From contig CAIIXF020000005.1 of assembly GCA_903813345.2 (NCBI GenBank), positions 13,765,375-13,829,374 of the forward strand: DNA of 64,000 nt. The letters are read 5' to 3'. How positions within the stretch are numbered: position 1 is the stretch's first letter; the number at the start of each line of letters is the position of its first letter. The notes below the pieces were generated by a model. The model saw nothing but the letters and a program-made list of their open reading frames with translations, was not told where the DNA came from and made no database searches. Source of the DNA: Owenia fusiformis. Its lineage: Eukaryota > Annelida > Polychaeta > Sabellida > Oweniidae. Positions 33,532 through 45,015 of the stretch are shown piece by piece. The translations under genes and the position numbers were made by a program.

Positions 33532-34423
33532 ATGTGTGAATATGTACATAATGAATGTAGTTTGGCATGTTAGACCAGACCACTCCTACTATCCATACAT
33601 TTCTGATACCAACTATTAGAACATTGTTCATAAACACATTTTTCATACCTTCAGTTCTATAGTTTATACTATGAACGTATTTTTGTACAATACAACAATA
33701 TTTGGTTTCCACACTGATTCAATCTAGTATAGAAAAAATTGATAGAAAAGGCCAAGGTTAACTTACAATCGAAAGCCTTATATCAACATAACAAGAAAAA
33801 GTTATCAATTTACATGACTGTAAATAGACATCAAGTTTAAGAATTTAACCTTCGAAAACCAAGCTGTTATGTTATGCCTGATCATCAACATGTTCAATAC
33901 ATGTAATGTGAACTCTCTGAATATGAGAACCCTACTGATTGTATTGTGTTACCCATGTTTTTTTCAAAATATGGATATGTATGCACAAATGCGGAAAAGG
34001 TAAAAGACTTCAAAAATAGATAGTTTGAAAAGTGACATTTAATAATGCGGCGCTGCCGTCACAAAGAAATAATTGCAATTCGTCAGCGTCCCAAACGGTG
34101 AGATGGCGTAGCCTCCCGGGCGTAGCCTACAAACAAACTGCGTAATTCTCTCCCTCATTCAGAAGCCAATATACAGGGCGACCTAAACAACGTTACCTTC
34201 TAATGTCGGAATAACTTTCTCAAATATATTTAACTATATATTTCACTATATTACATACCCAGCGAAGCATTTGTATTGAAGTCAATGGAGCTGAAGGTCG
34301 GCTATATATTCCTGTATAGCCGCCAAACCTTTTACCATGACAATCTTATGACGTCATCGGGACACAGACACGTGGCGTCATTGATATAACGTAGCCATGA
34401 TATAAAAGTATGTAATACAACAA
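33532..34423. other. Spacer
   Basis: No supported gene. 34080-34330 is less AT-rich and shows TATAGCCG words in both orientations. Confidence 0.35.
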
Positions 34424-34538
34424 TTATGTCCGTATCATTGAATATATGCCTTCGGTCTGTCGTAATATAACCCTCGCAAGCTCGGGCTATATTGGTGACA
34501 GACCTCAGGCATATATTCAATGATAGGGACATAACTGC
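34424..34538. repeat. 115-bp near-perfect hairpin
   Basis: TTATGTCCGTATCATTGAAT at the left pairs with ATTCAATGATAGGGACATAA at the right. ATATGCC and CGGTCTGTC also pair, leaving a small loop around CTCGCAAGCTCGGG. Probably a foldback MITE core; no duplication was identified. Confidence 0.6.
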
Positions 34539-35494
34539 TAAATATTTCCCGCAGAAATGACGTTATTAGTATTATTACCACCGTTAATGACCAGGATTGA
34601 AACAGCAACAAAATCTTACGCACTGAACGATATCTAATTTCCCGGGGAAAATTGCCGGTCATGAATTGTATTCTTGACCGGCCATATATGGACCGCCACC
34701 ATGAAGTCACATATTGCTCAGGTCGATATAGTGAACTGAGTGCCTTCTAAACTAGCATTAAAACCCAAAAAACTGGCCCGGCAAGGTGGTAATAATAACA
34801 AATTATTTGTCCAAATTGCAATCGAATGAATAAAAGCTGATATAAAAAATGTTATGCATGGTGCTTATATTTTTGAAATTTGTATATCTGATAGAAATTG
34901 TATTTGGAGAGAATTGATACCAATAAGAATAGATGAACTGGTTCAACATAAAAAACTGAACTAGAAGGCCAAATTCTAATTGAAAAATAAATGAGAAAAA
35001 TGTTCTTTCACAAGGAGGATTTGCAAAATATTTGTTTGAGTCTTAAAGAACATTGAATGGCCTCAATTTAGTACCTTACCGATCCTCCTTACCACAAAAA
35101 TAGATGATCTTGGAAAAGTGCCAGGACTGTACAGGTATATTTTTCCAATTATGCATGTTTTTTCTTGATACTGCAGCTTTTTATCTTACTTAGATTACTT
35201 CCATCTTACTCATAGATTTATTTATCCCATCCCAGGAACAATTGAAAAAGTTATTTCTGTATCATCTGCAAAATTATTTAAATCCATGCATTAAGAATTA
35301 ATTCTTGAAACAAAAAATGGACTTTTTTGTCCATCCTGTACTTACGTCAACTATTTTGAAGTGGTTCTGTCGGATCATATAACCACCATTCAGAAACTAT
35401 TGATAAAATGAGGCATTGTTTAACCTTGTTTGCGTATAAAAAGAAGTGTTTTTGACATTATATTTCAAATTGTACTAGTTTTGAAAGGGTAAGT
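34539..35494. other. Spacer
   Basis: No supported gene or repeat boundary. Confidence 0.35.
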
Positions 35495-35640
35495 TAATAA
35501 TGGGGTGACATCTATAAATACTGTATATATGTCATTGTATAATACCAGAGATCAGTTAAATCTGCATATAACTGATGGCTAAATGTGAAGTTACCTGGTG
35601 TGAGTGACATCTATAAATACTGCATAACTATCATTGTGCC
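35495..35640 (+). repeat. Minisatellite, part left of the LINE
   Basis: TGACATCTATAAATACTG, ATCAGTTAAATCTGCATA and GTGAAGTTACCTGGTGTGAG match the array continuing at 40366-41030, so the LINE interrupts one array. Confidence 0.75.
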
Positions 35641-35658
35641 AAAAACCTTAATGCCATA

Positions 35659-36768
35659 ATGGATCTTAAAGCTTACCACAAAAGCTGCATGGACACTGCA
35701 AATACAACACTCATTGCTTTACAGAAGACTAATGAAGACCTTGTGAAGCAACTTGCCTCTAAAACAGTGTGATGTACTGAACTTGATAAAGAATGCCAAA
35801 GTCTTCGCCAACACCTCAGTGCTGCCAAGGCAGAGGCTAGAACCAATGCAAACTGCCAACCACAAACACTTAATAATCTGATCATTGGAAGCTCGATAGT
35901 GCGTGATATTGACCCCTCAAAGCTCGTCAACACTGATGTCATACCCATAGGGGGTGCTGACATAGACACTGTACATAAAAAGCTGACATCCTTGGAGATA
36001 AAATATAATACTGTATACTTACAAGTAGGGAGCAACGATTGCACCAAACCTTCCAAACCAGATGAGATTGTCAACGATTTTAAGCTGCTTATAAAGGGGG
36101 CCAGTAACATTGCATCCAAAGTGGTTGTATCCAGTATCTGCCCCAGAACTGACAAGCCATCAGCCCAGGAGAAAGCAGAGTCCATTAATGCAGCATTACA
36201 AGTGATATGTGAGGATGATAATACAATCTTCGTGAACAATGACACCACCTTTAAGCTACATGATGGAGCCATTAACGAAGGTTTCCTCTTATACGATGGT
36301 CTGCATCTCTCTAAGGCCGGGACTAATCGCCTTGCTATCAACATGGGATTAAAGACCAAGGCAAAAGATATTACCAAGCCATTTAAGCCCAAGCAAAGGA
36401 AGCCTAAGCAGAATACACCCATTCCACCAGAGGAAACCCCCGCTGTTTCTCCAGCTCATCCCACTACTCCAGTACCCCAACCTCAGCACATTATACAACG
36501 CGCTAGAGAGCCCGAACGATCTTGGACTACCGTTACAAGTAGGGGAAATAAGCAGCAGAATGATGTCACAGCTAGGGGCCAAAGCAGGAGTTCAAACAAT
36601 GCACCTCACTGTTACAAATGCGGCGAATCTAGCCACCTAGCCAACACATGTTGGCACCCCAGCACCGTACGCTGCTACAAATGCAAGGGGATAGGCCATA
36701 AACAATCTAGGTGTACTAACAATGCCCAGCCAAACCCCTACACCAACAATGCGCAAAACCAATACTAG
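35659..36768 (+). pseudogene. LINE ORF1: coiled coil, SGNH hydrolase, two CCHC knuckles (one internal stop)
   Basis: The frame starts at ATG 35659 and runs to TAG 36766, about 369 codons, with a single in-frame TGA at 35770-35772. The first 70 codons look helical and charged (probable oligomerisation). The SGNH fold follows: block I IIGSSIVRDI with the Ser, GSNDC for the Gly/Asn block, and DGLHLSKAG for the terminal Asp-His block. A Pro-rich linker leads to two zinc knuckles, CYKCGESSHLANTC and CYKCKGIGHKQSRC. Such ORF1 proteins bind element RNA and chaperone nucleic acid; the esterase role is unclear. The uninterrupted part begins near 35773. Confidence 0.85.
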
Positions 36769-36888
36769 GTACTTGGTGAGGATATCGCCTTCTCCCCTGT
36801 GAACGCTCTCACCCATGGCCCTAAACCCAACACTACGACACATAAGCGTACACGTAGAGGTGCACGTAAATCTACACAGGCTGCGAAT

Positions 36889-39800
36889 ATGCCTCTAAAA
36901 ATTGGTTTTAATAATGTAGAGTACCTAGGACTTGCAAAACAAAATGAACTTAGTGGACTTCTCAATGATAAAAATTTTGACATTTTGGGAGTCTGTGAAA
37001 CCTTTTTCAGTGATCGTAACCCTTTAAATGTATCAAATGATGATTACACCTGGCTAGGTAAAAATAGAATTGATAGATCAGGTGGGGGTATATGATTCTT
37101 TATTAAAAATAATGTAACTATATGCGATGATAATTTGCTTGAATCCAATGATGACACTTTTGAAAGGTACTGGATCAAGGTCAAGCTGTATAATAATGTT
37201 TTTAACTTTGGCGTTGTATATTTTCCAAATGATGGGAAGAATGTGCACATAAGTGAAGCCCTTTCTGAAGAGCTTGCATGTATTATTAATGAATTGAGTA
37301 GAAGCAATGAATATATTATTTTAATGGGCGACTTCAATGGACGCATTAAACAGTTTTCCCATGGCAAAAATAGCTACAATGGAAAATTGATTGATGTTTT
37401 AAGTGAGGTCACTAATACCACTATTTTGAATACAACAAAAGAATGCAATGGCGAAATAACATGGGCACGAAACAATCTTACATCAACGTTAGACTATGTA
37501 CTTGTCAACAAAGCATTCTTAGATATTTACAAAAGTATGATCATTCATGAAGACCACGATGTGTCTGTGGGCAGTAGTCATGCATTCTTAGTTGTCCATG
37601 CATCTTTAGCAACTCAGCCCAGCAAACCAAACCACCATAAGAATAAGTGTGTAAATGATTTTACTAAATGGGATTTCTCTGAAGATGCTGATTGGTCACT
37701 ATTTAAGGATAATTTGGCATGTAATTTTAAAAACTGGGACATTTCTAAGTATACAGATGTTAATGATGCCTGGTTGCACTGGAAAAAGTATGTTAAGGAT
37801 GCAGCAATGTCTACCATTGGTACTAAAACAGTGTCTGTCAACCAGCGCTCTTTTTGGGATGACGAGATTAAAAATCTCATCAGATCCCGTAAACAAGCAT
37901 GTCGTTTCCACAGATATTGGAGTAGATCAAAATGTTGTGACCCTGATATCCTTAGTGAATTATGGGAAATGTATTTAACACGGAAACAGCAAGTCCATGA
38001 CGCTATTAAGCAACGTCATATTCAAAATCATATTAAATGTATTACAAAAAAATGCACAGAAGCGATCCAATTCTAAATCATACTGGAAATCTCTAACTAT
38101 GTTCAATGCACGGGCTGGTCATCCAATTCAAATTAAAGATCCCAATGATCCTCAGACTACTATCACTGACCCTAAGCTCATTTCCCGGATGCTGGGTGAT
38201 TATTGGAAAAGTGTTGGCACAGCTAACATAAATCCTAACACTACGCACATTGATCTTAAAGAGCAATTGGGCATTTTAGAGTCAAGTTCTACTTTTTCTG
38301 ACAATGCCATGTTTAACTTCACCTTTGACCTTGATGACCTTACACGGTGTATTAAGAAGCTTGATAACGGTAAAGCTGTTGGTATTGACCAAATCCCGAA
38401 TGAGTTCATCAAAAATGGGTCTCCTGCAGCCATTACATAAGGCTGGTGACACAGAACTCCTAGACAATTATAGGGGTATCACAATAAATTCAAATGTATA
38501 TAAACTTTTTACCTCTCTTATAGAGAAGAATATTCTGTACTTTTTTGAAGATAATGATATTCTTGGCGACCTTCAAGGTGCATTTCGTGAAAACCTGAGA
38601 TTAGAAAATCACATTTTTGCTCTTAAGGGTTTATGTAGTATGAGAAAGGACAAGAACCTTAAAACATATTTAGCATTTCTTGACATATCTAAAGCGTTTG
38701 ACGTTGTAAACAGAGATAAATTGTTCATCAAGTTATGGGAAAAAGGTGTGCAAGGCAAAGTCTGGCGTCTTTTACGTGCGCTTTATGATGGGGTATTGAA
38801 TAAGGTAATCTTTGGTCTGAATTCCAGTGAATGGTTCGAGTGCAGCCCAACTAACTCTTTAAAGCAGGGATGCTGTCTCTCTCCAACTTTATTTTCGCTT
38901 GTAATGACTGATTTAACTGATTGCCTGAAGGAAGAAAGACTTGGCATCCCTTTTGCAGATAAAAATGTCCCAGCCCTTTTGTTTGCTGACGATATAGTCT
39001 TAATCGCTGAATCCGAAACCCAGTTAAATAGAATGTTAAAAGTAGCAGACAATTTTGCATTAAAATGGGGCTTTAACTTTAGTTCGAAAAAGTCCAAGGT
39101 TATGGTCATTGGCAAAAGGATAGATAGGCATAAAGTATGGATCCTTGGTAATTTGGAACTTTCAGAAGTACAAAACTACAAATATCTAGGTATTTATTTT
39201 GATAGAACACTTAAAGATTCTTACCATGTGAATAGTATTCTGGCAACAAAAGCTAAGAAAATGAACGGTATGTGTGTTGCAACCTTAACAAAGCATTGCG
39301 ACATCAAAAGAGTACATTTTGGTACCACAATGTATAATTCAATGTATTTACCTGCTTTATTAAATGGCTGCCCTATATTTTTACTTAATGCCTCTATGCA
39401 AGATAAGTTCAAATCCATGCAATATAATATGGCAAGATCTGTACTACAATTGACCTGCCGTCCTGCTAGGGAAGCTATTTTAGGTGACTTAGGTTGGAGA
39501 AACATAACCGAAGTTATTGAAAAACGTCAAATTGACTATTTTATTTATCAGAAAAGTAGGCTCAAGCCAGGTTCTCTACATCAACGTATTTTTAACACAA
39601 TGTATGAGAAGTTTTCCATTTCACATAATGACAAATGTTCATGGCCTTATTTTTCAAATATCAATAACATTTTGATCAAACATGGGTTAGACAGAGCCAT
39701 TCATGTTGATGACACGGACTGGTATCAGGGATATCTTAAAATATCGAATGAAAGAAGCAAAAGCAGTTTTCTAGACACCATTACAGACAAATCCTCTCTT

Positions 39801-40232
39801 GTTCTGTACAGCTCCTTAAAAACAAATTGTTTTCAAGAAAACTACCTTAAGACTGATTTTGACTTTTATGGTCAGAAACTGAAATTCAAGGCAAGATCAG
39901 GGTGTTTTGGTCTGAATACTGACAAGGAGCGATGGGGCCAAGGTAATGGGTTATGCAATTTATGTGATACGAATGTCAAGGACTCTATCCAGCATCGTAT
40001 GTTTGTATGCCCTCATTTTAACAATGAAAGAACTAACTTCTTTCTGAACGTGATAAACTCCTGTAATGAACAACTGTCATCTAGCCTTATTTCTGCTAAT
40101 ATTCCAATTAAAATATGCTTGACCATGGGTGATAAAGCTTTCATTGACTGGGGAAATGAACAAGGTCATATTTTAGATCAATGTGTAAAGAAATATCTGA
40201 AAGCAATTTATATTCCCTATAATAAGGATTGA
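36889..40232 (+). pseudogene. LINE ORF2: APE endonuclease and reverse transcriptase (stop, frameshift, deletion)
   Basis: The likely start is ATG 36889 (MPLKIGFNNVEYLG). Endonuclease motifs follow: GVCETFF with the Glu, LMGDFNGRI, STLDYVLVN and a final GSSHAFLVV His. RT motifs are NYRGITINSNVYKLF, AFLDISKAFD, KQGCCLSPTLFS and FADDIVLIAE. The C-terminal part has a CNLCD...H...C zinc-knuckle-like site. Lesions seen: an in-frame TGA at 37093; a shift from frame 1 to frame 2 at the A7 run 38046-38052; and, near 38430-38440, a jump from NEFIKNG in frame 2 to LHKAGDTELLDNYRG in frame 3. About 30 residues normally between them are missing, which implies an internal deletion. This copy cannot encode an intact enzyme. 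Confidence 0.85.
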
Positions 40233-40365
40233 TGTATTTTAGTGACATTATGTATTTTAATTTTGACTGTAATTGTATGCATGTTTGTATGTGGATGCAC
40301 CACATTTTCAATGTGTGTGCCACTGCTTTAAAAGTGATTCCAATAAATAAATAAATAAAAAATAA

Positions 40366-41030
40366 TACCAGGGTCGAGTTAAATCTGCAGATAATTGATG
40401 ACTAAATGTGAAGTTACCTGGTGTGAGTGGCATCTATAAATACTGCATATACATGTATGTCATTGTATTATACCTTGGGTGAGTTAAATATGTAGAATAT
40501 TGATGAACTAATGTGATGTTACCTTGTGTGCGTGACATCTATACTGCATAGCTATCATTGGTATATAAATACTGCATATATGTCATTGTATAAAACCTTG
40601 GGTGAGTTAAATATGTAGAATATTGATGAACTAATGTGATGTTACCTTGTGTGCGTGACATCTATACTGCATAGCTATCATTGGTATATAAATACTGCAT
40701 ATATGTCATTGTATAAAACCTTGGGTGAGTTAAATATGTAGAATATTGATGAACTAATGTGATGTTACCTTGTGTGCGTGACATCTATACTGCATAGCTA
40801 TCATTGGTATATAAATACTGCATATATGTCATTGTATAAAACCTTGGGTGAGTTAAATATGTAGAATATTGATGACTAAATGTGAAGTTACCTGGTGTGA
40901 GAAACATCTATAGATACTGCATAATTATCATTGTATAATACCAGGGGTGAGTTAAATATGTAGAATATGCCGTTACCTGGTGTGTGTGACATCTATAAAT
41001 ACTGCATAACTATCATTGTATAAGTAAGTA
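40366..41030 (+). repeat. Minisatellite with 123-bp period
   Basis: Successive GTATAAAACCTTGGGTGAGT starts at 40588, 40711 and 40834 give an exact 123-bp period for three near-identical units. Flanking units are shorter and diverged. Each unit is itself two related half units (TGACATCTATACTGCATA and ATAAATACTGCATATATGTC). Confidence 0.85.
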
Positions 41031-41493
41031 AATAAAAATTCAAACGTAAAGAGGCTTTAACACGTAGTTCAATGGGGGAGCAAAGGTTGCCAAACTTATG
41101 GAGGGGAGTGTACCTGGTTAGCGGAAGTTTAGTTTTGATGATATAAAGACTTGTCGTATTAACTTTTTGAAAGTTCAAAATTTTGATTAACCCACATTCC
41201 TAATATAAAAAATAATCTTTATCCCACACTTAACAAAATCAATTATTCACGTTTTAATGGAGACAGATTATGACAACGCCATCCCTATGTATAAATAGAT
41301 TTATTTGTGCGAGAACTACTTGTACTTTGGAGTTGCCATATTCAAGTGACACAGTGATAATTGTTAAACTTTCTATAATTCGTGTGTAAGTGTTTCTCAG
41401 AAAGCTTTGAATACTTACTTGCCTCGAAGCGTGAGGTACGGTCATATTGGTGAAATAAGCAAATATTTTATTATATGGAGGGCAATTTGATCA
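41031..41493. other. Spacer between minisatellite and Ngaro element
   Basis: No gene supported. 41385-41465 is distantly similar to 49395-49470 (TTGCCTCGAAGCGTG against TCGCCTCGAAGTGTT). Confidence 0.35.
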
Positions 41494-41721
41494 ATAAATA
41501 TGTGTTTACTTTGTAAACATTGTTTATAAATAAATGTTAGTAAGGCCAGCCATACGTGGAGGTTCAGCTCCGCCCACAATGTCACTCTGTAATTGTCAAT
41601 CACTGAACAGTCGTTCCACAACGTTTCAAACAATTGAACATCCATTCTATCTCAAGATATCATTCATTCAGTTTTTCGAAGTAGCGAACGACACAACGAG
41701 ATTCAAATATTTTTCAAAGTT
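41494..41721 (+). repeat. Ngaro split direct repeat A1
   Basis: Begins ATAAATATGTGTTTACTTTG and ends CAAATATTTTTCAAAGTTGA. It matches A2 (46928-47155) without a visible difference. It should hold the promoter and leader. Confidence 0.9.
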
Positions 41722-41747
41722 GATTATTCATCACAAACACAAATATC

Positions 41748-43393
41748 ATGCCACCTAAAAAAACGACGTATTTCCTATCCTTCATCAGAACATATGAAGG
41801 AAGAATTGTCAGACATAGGGATAAAGATTAAGAAAAGGATTTCGCTCACAGCGTTGAGAAACTTGTATATGGACAACGTTATGAATGATGACGCTAACGA
41901 CGGAATTATACCATCCGAGGAGCAGGATGAAATCGAAATCGACCATATCGTACCTCCCGTACCAGCATGGGCTTTCAATTAGAAGGGTATGCAACTCTGT
42001 GTTGTAAACATGAGACCTTCAAATGAACAATGCCATGCTTCCCCTTTTGTGTTAATATTTCAAAAAGTATTTGATAAATGTATATGTTTTCGTATTATTT
42101 TGAATAAAAATCAATTTTCAATATGATTAAAGCATAAAATATGTTCAGTCTCATGTAAAAGTAAACAAAAAGACCAATAAACTATCAAGATGTTCTCTTT
42201 GAGTATTGCATTGTGGGTAATTATTCAAGAACACATTCCAATAAAAACATAATTTGTGGGAGAATGTTCACTCTCTGTATTGTCATAATTATGATGAATT
42301 CCATTTTTTATTAAATTATCAACATGTATGTAGGTGATCACGTTTTTATATTTGAGTTATTTCTTTAAATCATCCCTAAAAAGTAAAAAATAAGATTTTC
42401 TTAGAATGTGTACATTCTCCAATTCTGAAAACCAAAAAGGCAATGCTTATGTATGGAATATGGGAAGTTGCCTACCCTTCTAGTTGAAAGCCCATGGTAC
42501 CAGTAATTTCTGAAGAAAGAAGAATCATCAAGGAACTTGAAAATAAGGTCGAAAATCTTACTGACGTCGTGAGTTCCCTTGTAAACCAACAGAACATACC
42601 GTTCGCTGCTGGCTCAGCTGAGCAAATAGAGAATTCGGCGGCGATAGAGCCTAGACCACGAGATGGATCATCATCAGCAGGCCTCGGTTCCAAAGGTATT
42701 CACCCGAATTCTTTACCTATTGTAGACATTATTTCACCCGGGGTAAGAAAGGCGATACAATCCGGGAAATATGTCAACTTAGCATGTTTGCTAGTGCCGT
42801 ATTACGAACTTTCGAAAACACCAGCATTAGATACGGATGATGACGGAAAACTCTGTCTGAAGCCCGTCAACATGGACAATGACCCAAAGCTTAAAGTATC
42901 TCTTAACATCGCCGAATTTATCACAGCGTTTGACAAGTATAAAAGGGTGATGTGTGAGAAATTCCCAGGAAGACGCGATGAGCTTGATAGATACCAGCAT
43001 GGTATTTTAGAACTTTATAACTCCTACCCTGGCCCGAAATTCTATGAGTACCATAAGCGTTTCAGTTCCCAGGCATGCGCCGCATGGATAAACCTGCAAA
43101 TAAAGGTCGATTGGGGCTGCAGAAATTCGGATTTATGGCAACTTGTACTGAACAGTAAGATCGGCGACAACGTCAAGGCACATGCTAGCTCTTCGTCAAC
43201 AGGAAGCAACATGCTCAACCGCTCAAAGGATATGAGAGGCCGCTCAATACAACGCAAAGATGGCAGGGAGATTTGTAATAATTTCAATAGTTCCCGTGGT
43301 TGCACATATGCAGATTGCAATAGAGCACACGTTGCAAAACAAACGTCTGAAACCGCTGACGTCAATTCCGTAACTAAAAGTGGAAAAAACTGA
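41748..43393 (+). pseudogene. Ngaro gag, interrupted by a MITE and an A-run frameshift
   Basis: A start at ATG 41748 leads into an A7 run (41757-41763) that is one base out of phase with the long frame; the next in-frame ATG is 41794. The frame then runs to 41965, is broken by the insertion 41966-42496 with its duplication, and resumes at 42504 in the phase it left, ending with TGA at 43391. The later part has a Glu/Lys-rich helix (EERRIIKELENKVENL) and a C-terminal CCCH zinc finger (CNNFNSSRGCTYADCNRAH), as in DIRS-order gag proteins. Gag should bind element RNA and form particles in the cytoplasm. As it stands this copy cannot make full-length Gag. Confidence 0.85.
41966..42496. mobile_element. 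MITE inserted in Ngaro gag, 7-bp duplication
   Basis: Inverted ends CATGGGCTTTCAATTAGAAG (41966) and CTTCTAGTTGAAAGCCCATG (42496) pair over about 31 bp with two mismatches. GTACCAG is present on both sides (41959-41965, 42497-42503). Length 531 bp, AT-rich, no ORF. The 7-bp duplication is close to the 8 bp of hAT, but the superfamily is open. An intron was considered: the ends do not fit GT-AG, and the duplication argues for insertion. Confidence 0.85.
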
Positions 43394-43458
43394 CTAGAAC
43401 CTAATCTCATGGTAGCGTCCACTCCTGTAAACGTCAAAAAATTAGCATCTGAGTTAAA

Positions 43459-45015
43459 ATGCACGAAGACAAAAACTTCGTGCAATATCTTTGTACTGGA
43501 CTTACAAACGGATTTGACACCATGGTTAGCGAAATTCAATTGCCGACACTCGAATGCCGAAACCTTCTTTCGGCTAGGAAACAACCGGGGGTAACTACGG
43601 AATTATTAAAGAAGGAACTAGAAAAAGGATATGTTCTCGGCCCTTTCAAAACACCTCCCTTTAAAACGTTTAGGGTAAGTCCAATCGGCATAGCAGTTGG
43701 AAAATATTCTAACAAAAAACGGCTCATTGTTGACCTGTCGTCACCCCACGATGATTCCGATTCTGAAAGTATAAACGATCTCATAGACAAAAACGCATGT
43801 TCTCTAAGCTATGTTACCATAGATGATGCGATTAGGGGGATTATTAAAAGAGGCCGTAAATCAATGATGTGTAAATTCGACATCCAGGATGCTTTTAAAA
43901 TTATCCCTATTGATCCAAGGCAATGGCATCTATTCTGTGTAAAATGGATGGGAAACTACTACGTGTGCCCACGGCTGTGTTTCGGATGCAGATCATCGCC
44001 AAAAATCTTTGACAATATATCTCAGGCAGTATGTTGGATCGCGGAGCACAAATATAACGTCGATTTTGTAATACACCTCTTGGACGATTTTCTAACAATC
44101 GACGGTGATCCCGATACTAGTCTTAGAACCATGGCCATTATGACACAGATTTTTAACGTACTTAAAATCCCCCTTGCCGCCCACAAATGTCTGGGACCTA
44201 CAACATGCATTGAATACTTGGGAATCATTCTAGATTCGGAAAAAATGGAAGCGGTGCTACCAGAGGATAAGATACAGCGCATCGTTATTTTTATGAAGGA
44301 TATCATTGATAAAAGACGCTGTACTAAAAAGGAGCTGCTACAGCTACTCGGACATTTGAACTTTGCTTCAAGAGTTATCAAACCGGGTCGTTCTTTTGTC
44401 TCTTATCTTATCAAGCTATCCACGACAGTCAAAGAAATGTTCTCATTGGTTTCACTCGATAGGCATTGCATTGAAGATCTAACAATGTGGAAATATTTCC
44501 TATTACAATGGAACGGTGTTAATATGTTCTATGATCACTTTTCCTCCTTGTCATCGGATATAAGTCTTCACACCGACGCGTCATCTACGCTTGGCTTCGG
44601 TGGTGTCTACCAAAATCAGTATTTTTACTCAATTTGGCCTAGATTACCCGAAGTCGAACGTGGCGACCTGTCGATGGCTTTTCTGGAGTTATATCCCGTG
44701 GTAGTTGCGGCTATATTATGGTCACATCTATGGGCTAAAAAACATGTCATTTTCGTTTGTGACAACGAAGCAACAGTTGCTATTATTAACAAAGGTAGAT
44801 CGAAATCTCTGCCTATCATGAAACTCATGAGAAACCTGACGTGGTTAGCTTGTAAGCATAACTATTATTTTCACGCAAGACACATACCAGGAAAACGCAA
44901 CATTTTAGCCGATGCTCTTTCTCGATTGCAGGTAACTCGCTTCAGAGAATTGGCACCATGGACCGAACGAGACCCCCTCCCCTGCCCGGATCCATTGGCA
45001 GTGCTGTGGGCGTAA
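43459..45015 (+). CDS. Ngaro reverse transcriptase-RNase H
   Basis: A frame of 518 codons. RT motif A is CKFDIQDAF (Asp141), motif B CFGCRSSPKIF, and motif C LLDDFL (Asp209-Asp210). RNase H follows with HTDASSTLGFGG, MAFLELYP, CDNEATVAIIN and GKRNILADALSR, so all four acidic positions are present. It copies element RNA into DNA. The usual N-terminal start of this domain appears one frame away at 43409-43458 (TPVNVKKLASELK), just before GTTAAAATG. Either a -1 frameshift site or a lost A separates the two parts. The 3' end overlaps the recombinase ORF by 58 nt in another frame. Confidence 0.9.
   Translation: MHEDKNFVQYLCTGLTNGFDTMVSEIQLPTLECRNLLSARKQPGVTTELLKKELEKGYVLGPFKTPPFKTFRVSPIGIAVGKYSNKKRLIVDLSSPHDDSDSESINDLIDKNACSLSYVTIDDAIRGIIKRGRKSMMCKFDIQDAFKIIPIDPRQWHLFCVKWMGNYYVCPRLCFGCRSSPKIFDNISQAVCWIAEHKYNVDFVIHLLDDFLTIDGDPDTSLRTMAIMTQIFNVLKIPLAAHKCLGPTTCIEYLGIILDSEKMEAVLPEDKIQRIVIFMKDIIDKRRCTKKELLQLLGHLNFASRVIKPGRSFVSYLIKLSTTVKEMFSLVSLDRHCIEDLTMWKYFLLQWNGVNMFYDHFSSLSSDISLHTDASSTLGFGGVYQNQYFYSIWPRLPEVERGDLSMAFLELYPVVVAAILWSHLWAKKHVIFVCDNEATVAIINKGRSKSLPIMKLMRNLTWLACKHNYYFHARHIPGKRNILADALSRLQVTRFRELAPWTERDPLPCPDPLAVLWA

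Larger units (their letters stand above)
35641..40365 (+). mobile_element. Non-LTR retrotransposon (APE/RT LINE), decayed
   Basis: Two ORFs in LINE order, a very short leader (about 18 bp before the ORF1 ATG) and a 3' tail of AATAAATAAATAAATAAAAA at 40345-40365. The SGNH-hydrolase ORF1 with two zinc knuckles and the APE endonuclease-RT ORF2 fit the CR1/Jockey-like part of the LINE tree; the exact clade is not assigned. It sits inside a minisatellite, and its target duplication could not be separated from that repeat. Confidence 0.85.

Noticed and set aside
35673-36422. 249-codon minus-strand frame
   Set aside because: Opposite strand of LINE ORF1, which has clear SGNH and zinc-knuckle motifs.
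41990-42480. Intron within Ngaro gag
   Set aside because: The ends are inverted repeats with a flanking GTACCAG duplication, better explained by a MITE insertion.
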